Positions 6,698 through 14,228 of a stretch of 64,000 nt of DNA are shown piece after piece. The notes beneath the pieces were generated by a model. The model was not told where the DNA came from and searched no databases. It saw nothing but the letters and a program-made list of their open reading frames with translations. The number at the start of each line of letters is the position of its first letter. Position 1 is the first letter of the stretch. This stretch comes from Occallatibacter gabretensis (GTDB lineage Bacteria > Acidobacteriota > Terriglobia > Terriglobales > Acidobacteriaceae), in contig NZ_LAIJ01000012.1 in NCBI RefSeq assembly GCF_001449115.1, positions 548,947-612,946 on the forward strand, given 5' to 3'. The translations under genes and the position numbers were made by a program.

Positions 6698-9162
6698 CGC
6701 ACCTTCCGGATCGGAGTTATCTCGCTGTGAATCGTGCGCCCCAGACCGTCGTAAATATTTTCGTGGACGACATTGACGGAGCTGCTAATTGCTTCCGTCT
6801 GTGTTGTGTACCACGGATTCGTAGTGGGATTGGAGTAACATGAGCCGCTTGGGTCGTCGCTGTAGCAGTAGGTAGTCGTTCCATCTCCGGCAGGATAGGT
6901 AACTGTCTTCACCCGGTTTATTAGATCGTAGGCCACACTCGTTGTTTTGCTGTTCGGGTCCGTTGTAGAGGCCACCGTTCCCGTACAAGAATTGTAGGTC
7001 GAACTTGTGATTTGCCCTTTGGCATTGGTGGTTGAAGTGCGATAAAGCTTTCCCAAGCCGGATGGAGTGCAACTAGTATTCGACCAGCTATCAGCATAGC
7101 TATATGATGTCTGATATCCCAACGGATCAACGACAGAAAGCAGGTTTCCTGCATCGTCATATTGATTGGAGGTTGTGAGTGTCGCGCCGTCTGAACTGCG
7201 CCATTTTGAAACGGCGGTCAGATTTGCGCGATTAGTATAGCTGGTGCCGTATGTTGAGCTATGCTGAATAGCGCCGCTTGCCTGCATCGACTGATTTGCA
7301 TGGGAATAATTGTCATATTCGTTGGTAGTTTGCGCAGCCTTATTTCCCGATCCGTCATATAGGGTCACCAACTGGGGTTTGGTGATGGTCCAGCCGCCGA
7401 TAGAAAACGACGCGTAGGTGGTATCGGTCTTGCGTAACAAAGCACCGGGAGCAGTCGCGCCGTAATCGTACTCATCTACTTCGGTGGGATTCATCCGTGT
7501 GGATGTTCCAGGGCATTGAGCGGAATTGCAGCTATAGGTAAATGCGTCGTATGTGGTGCTTTTCTGGCTTTCCTGGCCGTTATCCAAAGTTGTCACCTGG
7601 TTTGTAAGACGCCCATCCGATATGGACATATTGACAGGGTCGTAATCCGGGGTGAACGTATTGGTGACGGTCCGCAGCAAGTGACCACTGGAGTCGGAAT
7701 ACGTGGTGGAATACTCGTACACGTTTGCCGACATCACCTCGCCGTTCTGCATAGAAAGCGATCCAAAATTGTGAACCGTTACATTTCCAAGCGGGTCCGT
7801 CACCGTCGTCTTTCCGCCCACTGGAAAGAGGCTATATGTCCAAACGTATACGTTGCCGTTTACGGTTACAGTGCGTGTCGCCACGCCACGACCACCTACA
7901 GCTCCAAATGGGTAACCAGCGGGGCCCATCATTTTAGCCTGGTAATCATCAATATACGTGTAGTTGATGGTGGCCCCAGTTGGCAAAGTGATTTGCTGAA
8001 TCTCGCCGCTTTCGTTGCTTATGTAGGTAAATTTATATGTGGCACCATTAGGCAAAATGATTTCGCTGATTGCTGGAGGAGTTCCATAACTTCCCAGCTC
8101 GCAACCATAGGACGAATTCACGCCACCCGGATTCTGTGAGCATACATCCGGACTATAGGATACCGACTCATAATTGACGGTATAAACCCGCTGATTCCCG
8201 CTTGAATCTTTAACCGTATACGTTGTGGTCGTGCCGCTGGTAGCTGCGGTGACTAGGGGCCGGTCCATTGTGTCACCAGTAGTGCTTGCCTCATTGCCGT
8301 TCGTATCGGTCATCTCGCCGCCCGTCCATGAATAACCGGGAGCCCCGCCGCCGGACAACTGAATTTGCGTACCATTCTTCAGCGTCAGAATTCCAGTCTG
8401 CGTATTGAAGTACATTCCGGAGCCATCGGTTGTCGGACCTTGCAGCGTTTGTTGGTTGCAGCTTCCTTGGGAATCTACCTCTTCGTAGACAGCTAACGGG
8501 TGTTGGGTTCCGTTCGGCTCAATCACATGCCAGTTATTGACCGGCCTATAAGTGATTTGGGAGCTTGTAGGGCAGGTGACCGCTTGCAAATTCGTGTTCA
8601 AAATTCCCTTAACCTGCCATGTGAACGGAGAAGCAAGACGCCAACCGGCAGCGACGTTAGCTTCCCCACTCCCGATATAGTAGTAGAGAGGAGTACACGT
8701 ATTACCACCACCGCCGCCAGGAGGGCCAGTTCCCGCAGGCGAATCTCCAGCGACCGCCAAGGGGCCGTTTGGTGGAGGTCCACAATTTGGATAGACTCCT
8801 AGGTACGGCTGCTTAATCCATGTCTGGGTATCAAAGACAAGACTCCAACTTAGAGTATTGCCTCCGCGCTGCTTGGATTTAAGAATCGGGATGCTGACGT
8901 GCAAATTGCCGTTCTGGAGATTTACCTGATCAATATCACTGCCGCTAAAGGCGCTGTTCGGCGGCAATCCGCGCTCTTCTGCGGTAACCAATTGTGCAAA
9001 TGCGGGTACAGGTTTCCCCAGAAAAAGAGCGATAAAGGCCGTTAGGAACGTGCACAAAACCAACCGTAAACTCACCGGCGAATAACGGCGTTGCTGAAGA
9101 GTTTTAGAAGCCGCAATCAAACACATAACGTTGAAGCTTTGTCCACAGTTGGTCTCCGTCAT
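6694..9162 (-). CDS. rhs: RHS protein, N-terminal half with signal peptide
   Basis: Begins MTETNCGQSFNVMCLI after AAGGAGAG; an in-frame upstream ATG at 9267 lacks such a site. A hydrophobic signal (about residues 33-56) ends at PAFAQ, so the protein is exported by Sec. The mature part has the secreted-RHS N-terminal region (AEERGLPPNSAFSGSDIDQVNLQNGNLHVSIPILKS) and then YD repeats. The frame ends NIYDGLGRTIHSEITPIRKVR and then a stop that overlaps the next frame by 4 bp; the expected continuation (NSDPEG, VYDGLGRVSQVSNPYR) is found one base out of phase. Secretion of a Sec-type RHS toxin does not need a type VI system, and none is visible here. Confidence 0.85.
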   Translation of the reverse strand: MTETNCGQSFNVMCLIAASKTLQQRRYSPVSLRLVLCTFLTAFIALFLGKPVPAFAQLVTAEERGLPPNSAFSGSDIDQVNLQNGNLHVSIPILKSKQRGGNTLSWSLVFDTQTWIKQPYLGVYPNCGPPPNGPLAVAGDSPAGTGPPGGGGGNTCTPLYYYIGSGEANVAAGWRLASPFTWQVKGILNTNLQAVTCPTSSQITYRPVNNWHVIEPNGTQHPLAVYEEVDSQGSCNQQTLQGPTTDGSGMYFNTQTGILTLKNGTQIQLSGGGAPGYSWTGGEMTDTNGNEASTTGDTMDRPLVTAATSGTTTTYTVKDSSGNQRVYTVNYESVSYSPDVCSQNPGGVNSSYGCELGSYGTPPAISEIILPNGATYKFTYISNESGEIQQITLPTGATINYTYIDDYQAKMMGPAGYPFGAVGGRGVATRTVTVNGNVYVWTYSLFPVGGKTTVTDPLGNVTVHNFGSLSMQNGEVMSANVYEYSTTYSDSSGHLLRTVTNTFTPDYDPVNMSISDGRLTNQVTTLDNGQESQKSTTYDAFTYSCNSAQCPGTSTRMNPTEVDEYDYGATAPGALLRKTDTTYASFSIGGWTITKPQLVTLYDGSGNKAAQTTNEYDNYSHANQSMQASGAIQHSSTYGTSYTNRANLTAVSKWRSSDGATLTTSNQYDDAGNLLSVVDPLGYQTSYSYADSWSNTSCTPSGLGKLYRTSTTNAKGQITSSTYNSCTGTVASTTDPNSKTTSVAYDLINRVKTVTYPAGDGTTTYCYSDDPSGSCYSNPTTNPWYTTQTEAISSSVNVVHENIYDGLGRTIHSEITPIRKVR

Positions 9163-9646
9163 AACCAAATCTCTCCTTGACAGCAGCACATTATGGCGGG
9201 CACACACCGCCATTGAAGCTAAGTATGTTTTTGAGCGACACAATGCTTTGCCATGCGCTTTCTTCAAAGAAACGCATAAGACTATCTAAGCCAGATTTAG
9301 GTGTTATCAGGTCGGATTCATGATTGGCGGCCTCGAATGATCAACTGATTTCAGTGCTTTCAACAATGACCCAGGAAACAACCACACTGTTCTACTGCAT
9401 TCGAGACAACGTCGGAGTCGTTGTCGCATGGTTTAGAAGGTTCGCCGTGAATCCACTGCCGCTGCCATGCACAGCGCAGTGTTAACTTGCTAATCAGGAA
9501 ACGTAATAGTTATGCCAATTAAATTCCCCTCTGTCAAGTGAGATTGTAATTAGAAGTTGAAATTTCATATCGAGTGCGCCAAAGCAGCAAAACCCCGGCA
9601 TTGAGCCAAGGGAAGTTTTGAAATGAATGCCGCACAATTAAAATAA
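9163..9646. other. Intergenic region upstream of rhs
   Basis: About 480 bp without a supportable gene. It must hold the leftward rhs promoter, but I could not place convincing -35/-10 boxes. Base composition is lower in GC than in the host genes. Confidence 0.5.
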
Positions 9647-9671
9647 GGCCCTCATCATCGTGATGAGGGCC
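9647..9671. terminator. Strong bidirectional hairpin upstream of rhs
   Basis: GGCCCTCATCA and TGATGAGGGCC form a perfect 11-bp stem with a three-base loop. The minus-strand side is followed by TTATTTTAATT and the plus side by GTTATGTTT. It would stop leftward transcription from entering the rhs region. Confidence 0.7.
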
Positions 9672-9717
9672 GTTATGTTTAGTACGGAGGATTCAAGCCG
9701 TTTACCGCTTCCCCGCC

Positions 9718-9912
9718 TTGACAATAACCCAGCCCGGAACAGACACGACGCCGGATGTCTTCGAGCAGAACAGGGTCGTTGTGAGTCGCAGCCGCTTCCT
9801 AATGGTTGAAGGCCCATTGCAGAAGCAGGACGGCGTGATTCATGTGAAGGCGGTACAGATGATGCCGCTGGCAGATATTTCGCTAGAAGTACGGTCGAGA
9901 GACTTTCACTGA
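9718..9912 (+). pseudogene. dnaE2: dnaE2 (error-prone polymerase) C-terminal remnant
   Basis: The frame contains PDVFEQNRVVV, FLMVEGPLQKQDGVIHVKA and ends in SRDFH, which matches the extreme C-terminal OB-fold end of DnaE2 error-prone DNA polymerase (about 1,050 residues in full). Only about 60 residues remain and no upstream dnaE2 sequence precedes it, so it cannot encode polymerase activity. It was probably captured by the element when it left another chromosomal site, or is left from an earlier rearrangement. The apparent TTG start is not meaningful. Confidence 0.7.
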
Positions 9913-10005
9913 AATTGAGAATTACGCATTAGAGGTGTTTGCACAAAAAGTGACTAATTTCTCGTAAATACGAAAAGTGCGCGAATCTCGTTAAATTTTT
10001 CTGTG

Positions 10006-10015
10006 ACACGCGTGT
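10006..10015. promoter_or_regulatory. ACACGCGTGT palindrome in promoter region
   Basis: A perfect 10-bp palindrome 25 bp upstream of the start of the 10041 gene, immediately before a TAAACT -10-like box. It may be an operator for the two-gene cassette; inference only. Confidence 0.35.
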
Positions 10016-10040
10016 GTGCTAAACTCCTTCGCGGAATCCC

Positions 10041-10976
10041 ATGTCCACAAAGAAGAAGCTTGAAGACGAACGTAGCGATGCGCTGCAAGAGATTCATGAT
10101 GAGCGTTCAGACTTTGAATCGATAGTCCAACGCGCTGGATTTCTCGGTGAGCCCACAAGTGAACGTGTGGCCGAAGTCATAGCGAGATTCGATACGCTGA
10201 CTGCGGATGCACAAAAATCTAAATCCATAGAGGACCTAGAGAATCTTTCCTATGATGCGGACGCGCAAGGCCAGCTTCGCGCCTACATTTGCCCATTAAC
10301 AGAAATCGAGGATGAGGGCAGGCATTGCCTCGATCTAATGGCCGAGTGGAACGTCCCGGCTTCTGTACTGGAAAAGCATCGCACCACTCTCCTTCCCAAA
10401 CTGAAAAAGACTGACAAGAGCAACGAAGCACGGAGCGCATTGCGGACTCTCTATGCTGAGCATGATTCATGGGACAGATACACGTCTGGTTATGAAGAAA
10501 GCATGAAACGTTTTACGTTGTGCCTGGTTCCAATAACTTGCGTTCTTCTCCTTGGTTCTGTGTTTTCATTCCTGTATCCGAATTGGCTGTTGCTGGGTAT
10601 CGTATGTGCTGGAGCAGCGGGAGCCTGTACCAGTGTTTTGTCCAAAATGCCGATGGTTGAGGTGGAATTGACAGGCCAATTGGACTCTTACATGAGACGC
10701 ATCCTCACGCGAGTCATGGTTGGCACAGTGGCAAGCGTTGTCGGTTCGGGATTTATATCCATGGGCATCATCAACATCACAATCGGCAACCAAAAGTTTT
10801 CGGATATTATTTGCGGCTGCACTCCCGGTTCTCCTCAATCCGTTTCGTTGAGGATTCTTGGTTTAATCACTATTCCATTGCTATTGGGATTCAGTGAGCG
10901 GGCTCTCACTTCGTTTGGAAATCAATTCGACAAGAAAATAATCGGAACCAAGGGGTCAACCTTAGATAAGGAGTAG
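10041..10976 (+). CDS. Membrane protein with coiled-coil N-terminus, unknown function
   Basis: 311 residues. The first ~155 residues are charged and helical (KKKLEDERSDALQEIHDERSD), followed by four hydrophobic segments at about 157-178, 180-200, 228-250 and 272-288. The C-terminal membrane region ends in PLLLGFSERALTSFGNQFDKK. The N-terminal domain is cytosolic if the usual positive-inside rule holds. It is the first gene of a two-gene unit, with only 3 bp before the next start. It lies in the accessory zone beside a toxin array and an unknown soluble partner, so a membrane effector in an anti-phage or competition module is possible but unproven. The ribosome binding site is weak. Confidence 0.7.
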   Translation: MSTKKKLEDERSDALQEIHDERSDFESIVQRAGFLGEPTSERVAEVIARFDTLTADAQKSKSIEDLENLSYDADAQGQLRAYICPLTEIEDEGRHCLDLMAEWNVPASVLEKHRTTLLPKLKKTDKSNEARSALRTLYAEHDSWDRYTSGYEESMKRFTLCLVPITCVLLLGSVFSFLYPNWLLLGIVCAGAAGACTSVLSKMPMVEVELTGQLDSYMRRILTRVMVGTVASVVGSGFISMGIINITIGNQKFSDIICGCTPGSPQSVSLRILGLITIPLLLGFSERALTSFGNQFDKKIIGTKGSTLDKE

Positions 10977-10979
10977 ACG

Positions 10980-11513
10980 ATGGCTACACCGTATGAAGAA
11001 ATGACAGAGGCGGCAGAGGTATATAAGAATCGTCACCGTTCCGGTCCGATGTTTGTTCAGCGTTTCGTTGAGAAGTTTGTCGCTTATTGTGAAATACCCC
11101 CAGCGAAAATCAGATTCATGCGCTTCGATGAGGATAGAGGTGTGTTCACAATAAGAGGCAATGAAATTATAGGCTTTCATCAAGCAATTCGATACTTTGA
11201 AAAATTCGGCCAGTGGCGTATGGGGATTCGTATAATGTTTGGCTCGGATGTCTACTCAGTCTTTGGCTTACACGTTGCAGATAACGGAAGCACATATTTC
11301 GTCAGATTGGGTGGGCCAGATGAGCCATACCAAGCCATAGACCTGAATGATGAGGCATCGACCGAAGCCTACTTCACAACTGTCGCAGCATTGGTAAAAA
11401 ACGGGTTCCTGTCGCAACCGTTTGTCGCTGAATTAACGCCGAATAAGAAGGCGAGCCGAATCGGATTTCAACCGAGTATTGGCGCTAACGTAGACGTCGC
11501 AGCAGAGAATTAG
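10980..11513 (+). CDS. Soluble partner of the 10041 membrane protein, unknown
   Basis: 177 residues, starting MATPYEEMTEAAEVYKNRHR, with AAGGAGTAG just before the ATG (the site lies in the end of the preceding gene). There is no signal peptide or membrane segment. It alternates charged helices and beta-like stretches (GIRIMFGSDVYSVFGLHV, GSTYFVRLGGP). The family was not recognised. The 3-bp spacing to the membrane gene indicates co-translation and a shared function. It could act as a sensor or regulator of that protein. Confidence 0.7.
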   Translation: MATPYEEMTEAAEVYKNRHRSGPMFVQRFVEKFVAYCEIPPAKIRFMRFDEDRGVFTIRGNEIIGFHQAIRYFEKFGQWRMGIRIMFGSDVYSVFGLHVADNGSTYFVRLGGPDEPYQAIDLNDEASTEAYFTTVAALVKNGFLSQPFVAELTPNKKASRIGFQPSIGANVDVAAEN

Positions 11514-11631
11514 CTTAAGACTAACGTTCCCTCTTCTGCCGCACCCCCAGTTCTATTCATCCACCATTGCGTCATCATTGACCAGTTTTTGAAACGGCTG
11601 AGCGTTCGCCAGAACCGTAGCGAAGGTGAGC

Positions 11632-11793
11632 TTATCGCAAGCTGTAAACGAAAGCCGCTAAGAGTCCGGTCATGATGTTACCCACAAAGACCGCCAGTGC
11701 AATTTTCCAGAATCCGATAGACGGTGTTGTTTTAATGCTCTCTTCAGCCCGGCTCTCTTCTGCCGGGTTCAGTGACAAGGTATTCATCTTCAT
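11632..11793 (-). CDS. 53-residue single-pass membrane protein
   Basis: A small gene whose ATG overlaps the stop of the 11790-12008 gene by 4 bp (ATGA), with GGAAGG nine bases upstream. The product MKMNTLSLNPAEESRAEESI continues into one hydrophobic helix (WKIALAVFVGNIMTGLLAAFVY) and ends in SLR. Overlap and spacing match the other coupled genes of this operon, supporting that it is real. Function unknown; single-pass membrane peptides of this size occur as phage and element accessory proteins. Confidence 0.6.
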   Translation of the reverse strand: MKMNTLSLNPAEESRAEESIKTTPSIGFWKIALAVFVGNIMTGLLAAFVYSLR

Positions 11794-12008
11794 TTGACTG
11801 TCATCCTTCCTATTACGCGCTCATAGACGTGGCGCGGAATGCGGATGCTTCGATAGCTCCGTTTGTGCTTTTCTTCAGGGCGCTCAATGATAAGAACGCC
11901 CCGCTCATGTTCAAACAGCCGGGTGACAGTCTGGAAAGAGAAGCCCGTCAAGGCTTGCACTTCTCGGATGGTGTACGGCGTTAGAACATCTGACATACAC
12001 CCGCTCAC
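11790..12008 (-). CDS. Small HTH protein, excisionase/MerR-like
   Basis: 72 residues from a GTG that overlaps the upstream stop codon (GTGA); ATG at 11996 is a reasonable alternative. The segment TIREVQALTGFSFQTVTRLFEHERGVLIIERP resembles the winged-helix of excisionase/MerR-like DNA-binding proteins. It lies in a leftward three-gene operon with a 115-residue upstream gene and the 53-residue membrane protein. A role as element regulator or second directionality factor is likely. Confidence 0.65.
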   Translation of the reverse strand: MSGCMSDVLTPYTIREVQALTGFSFQTVTRLFEHERGVLIIERPEEKHKRSYRSIRIPRHVYERVIGRMTVK

Positions 12009-12352
12009 ACCACTTCACTGTCAGGAGCCAACTGGATCAATGAGTAAGCCCCGGTTCCACCAATCCGTTTGCCCTTCTTTAGCTTAGACACAATGGCCTT
12101 CGCATATGCCTCACGGCCCCGGTCCACTTCAAAGCCGTCTATCGTCTCGCGTACTACGTCAGAGATTTCATTCAAGTCTTCGTTTATCGTCTTCTCATCC
12201 AACAGCGCAAGACAGACCATACCGGCCTTAGCTTGGGACTCTTCCATCATGGTCCAGTCGGCATCTAGCCCCCGCGCAAATAGTTCCTGTGATATTTCGT
12301 CCTGTAACCGAATCAGACGAACAAGGCGATTTTGCAGTTGACGCATAGTCAT
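12005..12352 (-). CDS. Hypothetical element protein, first gene of leftward operon
   Basis: 115 residues starting MTMRQLQNRLVRLIRLQDEI, with GGAGG and AAAGGG upstream. A start at 12445 is also open but would run into the 10-bp phased repeats at 12428-12477, which look regulatory. The product is helical and charged, with a lysine/glycine-rich patch (KLKKGKRIGG) near the C-terminus that could contact nucleic acid. No family recognised. It is coupled to the downstream HTH gene by a 4-bp overlap. Confidence 0.6.
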   Translation of the reverse strand: MTMRQLQNRLVRLIRLQDEISQELFARGLDADWTMMEESQAKAGMVCLALLDEKTINEDLNEISDVVRETIDGFEVDRGREAYAKAIVSKLKKGKRIGGTGAYSLIQLAPDSEVV

Positions 12353-12427
12353 ACCCTTTAGGTCCTCCCCGACCTGAAGGCCATAATTGCACAGCGCAAA
12401 ACTGGCATCAACATTTTTTTTGAATCT

Positions 12428-12477
12428 CTTAGCACCTCTTAGCAACGGTTAGGAGCGGTTAGGATCGCTTAGTGTCA
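12428..12477. repeat. Five 10-bp phased repeats (S-TTAG-N5)
   Basis: Five tandem decamers, each beginning CTTAG or GTTAG, start at 12428, 12438, 12448, 12458 and 12468. The exact 10-bp period places every TTAG on the same helix face. They sit about 75 bp upstream of the leftward operon start and may be operator sites or replication iterons. The rest of 12446-12602 shows no gene. Confidence 0.7.
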
Positions 12478-12602
12478 ACAAGAGCTAGCAGCGGAGGCGC
12501 TGGAGGCGTATATGTTGAAGCTCAATTATTAAGCTATTACCAATACGAGACTTACATGCACTTCACCTGGAAGCTAGTTCACAGGCTGCGAAACTCCGGT
12601 GG

Positions 12603-13217
12603 TTAGCGGTATTTCCTGGAAACAACTCTCCGTTTTCCTTTGGTAAAGCCAGTCCGCTCATCCTGCCGTTCTCTCAAAGCTTTCGCGCCTCTGCGTAGGT
12701 TTTTCATATACAGGGCCTTGCTTGCCCTCTGTTCAGGTGATCGGTTGTCGTATAGCCATTGTTTGCAAGCATCTGAGCAAGCACCCTTGTCTTTGCGCGG
12801 TGCAATAAACCACCGCTGACATTTGGGGCTTTCACAGCGGCGGATAAATGGCCTTTCCCCGACCCCTAAACGCGGAAACGCGGCCAGCAAATCGCGGACA
12901 GCCTCGTGCTCCCATAAATCAGCTTTCGTTAGATGCGTGTGGTCCGCGATATTGTTTACTACCGTCCAGCCGTCGCCATATGGTGCGATATAACTTGACC
13001 ACTTGTATTGGCCTAATACATGGAGGAGTTCCGTGAACACTCGCAATTTCTCACGGTCACTCGCATCTCCGGTAAGCTTCCCAAGCAAAGTAATGACGCG
13101 TTCCACCCGCTCAAGTTGAGGCGTTTTTGGTCCGTCATTAAGAGTACAAATACATTCCTCGATCCGCTCGATGGCAAGCTCATCCGGTGTAATTTCGTTC
13201 TTACGTTTTATTGCCAT
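12603..13217 (-). CDS. CGNR-like zinc-finger protein
   Basis: 204 residues starting MAIKRKNEITPDELAIERIE. The C-terminal third has CESPKCQRWFIAPR, then CSDACKQWLYDNRSPEQRA, then a basic tail (RRGAKALRER, KGKRRVVSRKYR). This resembles the CGNR zinc-finger family, although the literal CGNR is replaced by CKQW. Such proteins usually bind DNA and regulate transcription. The chosen ATG lies about 10 bp after a good promoter (13228-13256) with no ribosome binding site, which suggests a near-leaderless mRNA. It is divergent from the rightward 13289 gene. Confidence 0.7.
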   Translation of the reverse strand: MAIKRKNEITPDELAIERIEECICTLNDGPKTPQLERVERVITLLGKLTGDASDREKLRVFTELLHVLGQYKWSSYIAPYGDGWTVVNNIADHTHLTKADLWEHEAVRDLLAAFPRLGVGERPFIRRCESPKCQRWFIAPRKDKGACSDACKQWLYDNRSPEQRASKALYMKNLRRGAKALRERQDERTGFTKGKRRVVSRKYR

Positions 13218-13227
13218 AAAACATAAG

Positions 13228-13256
13228 AACATAACACTGGTCTTGATTTTTGTCAA
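13228..13256 (-). promoter_or_regulatory. Sigma-70 type promoter, TTGACA-17-TATGTT
   Basis: On the minus strand, TTGACA (13251-13256) and TATGTT (13228-13233) are separated by exactly 17 bp. Transcription would begin near 13221, four bases before the ATG at 13217, so the zinc-finger gene is probably translated from a near-leaderless mRNA. Confidence 0.7.
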
Positions 13257-13288
13257 CGCATAACCTGAAACCGAATGGAGAGATAGTT

Positions 13289-13606
13289 ATGCAGACGTAT
13301 AACGCCTACAGCTCTTTGGTCGCGTCTTCGGATATTGCAGCAGGCATTCTGCTTAACACTGACACGCGGGACGTTCAATTCGTGCCGCTAAAGCCGTTCC
13401 CGCTTCCCGCGCAGACTATTCGCGCACTAGACATTCAGTGGGAGCCACGACGACTCAATCTAGTTGGTGTTATGGGCTGGAATGAAGACGGCATTCAAGC
13501 ACACCTAGAGCCGCTGCCAGAAAGGATTGTGACGGCCCTCAAGATAGGCTTTGACGCTTATCTGGCGACGTTCAGCATGGACATGGGCCGTTCAAAAGCG
13601 AATTAA
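13289..13606 (+). CDS. Hypothetical element protein
   Basis: 105 residues starting MQTYNAYSSLVASSDIAAGI after GGAGAG. No domain, signal peptide or membrane segment was recognised. It is the first rightward gene after the divergent zinc-finger gene and precedes the HNH-AP2 endonuclease, tape-measure-like protein and replication protein. An in-frame upstream TTG at 13250 would overlap the divergent promoter and is rejected. Confidence 0.6.
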   Translation: MQTYNAYSSLVASSDIAAGILLNTDTRDVQFVPLKPFPLPAQTIRALDIQWEPRRLNLVGVMGWNEDGIQAHLEPLPERIVTALKIGFDAYLATFSMDMGRSKAN

Positions 13607-13673
13607 GCAAGGAGTCCGCCTGTTACGCGGTGGGGCCGTGAGGCTGGGGCATTTTCTGTTCGGAAAGGCTGCC

Positions 13674-14177
13674 ATGAAGGAAATTTCCCTCACTAAAGGC
13701 TACGTGGCTTTGGTAGATGACCGTGACTATGACGTGCTGATGCGCCTTGCGCCGTGGCACGCACACAAAGCTCCGCGTACGTTCTACGCGGTGCATAGCT
13801 ACTATGACGGCGGCGGACGGGAAGCACCGCGAATAAGAAAGTTACTCATGCACCACGTCATTATGGGCCGGAAGTTTGGCGGCAGAGATGTTGACCACAA
13901 AGACGGCAATGGCTTGAATAACCAACGGTCAAATCTGCGCTGGTCAACCCGCTCACAGAATCGGGCCAACAGCGCAAAGGCCCGCAACGGCGCAAACAAA
14001 TACAAGGGCGTTCACTTTCTCACTCGGCTTGGCAAGTTTCAAGCGTACATAGGAAGCAAGCCAAAACGATACTTAGGCGTGTTCAGGTCTGAAGAAGAGG
14101 CCGCGAGCGCTTACGACCGTGCGGCCATTGATCTATATGGCGAGTTTGCTTGCCTAAACCTCCCACAAGCTAAGTAA
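13674..14177 (+). CDS. HNH endonuclease with AP2 DNA-binding domain
   Basis: 167 residues starting MKEISLTKGYVALVDDRDYD after GGAAAGG. An HNH-type centre is visible at about residues 60-100: MHHVIMG, DVDHKDGNGLNNQRSNLRW and a further SQNRAN. A C-terminal AP2/ERF-type DNA-binding domain follows (YKGVHFLTRLGKFQAYI, KPKRYLGVFRSEEEAASAYD, AAIDLYGEFACLN). This domain pair is typical of phage-borne homing endonucleases. It stands alone between element genes with no visible intron, so it probably spreads with or within such elements. Confidence 0.88.
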   Translation: MKEISLTKGYVALVDDRDYDVLMRLAPWHAHKAPRTFYAVHSYYDGGGREAPRIRKLLMHHVIMGRKFGGRDVDHKDGNGLNNQRSNLRWSTRSQNRANSAKARNGANKYKGVHFLTRLGKFQAYIGSKPKRYLGVFRSEEEAASAYDRAAIDLYGEFACLNLPQAK

Positions 14178-14228
14178 TCAACAGCCCGTTGCACTTCGGG
14201 GCGTTCAGGTGCAGAAGGGGAACCAACG

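Noticed and set aside
12428..12477. CRISPR array
   Set aside because: The repeats are only 10 bp with no spacers and no cas genes; no CRISPR-like array is visible elsewhere in the window.
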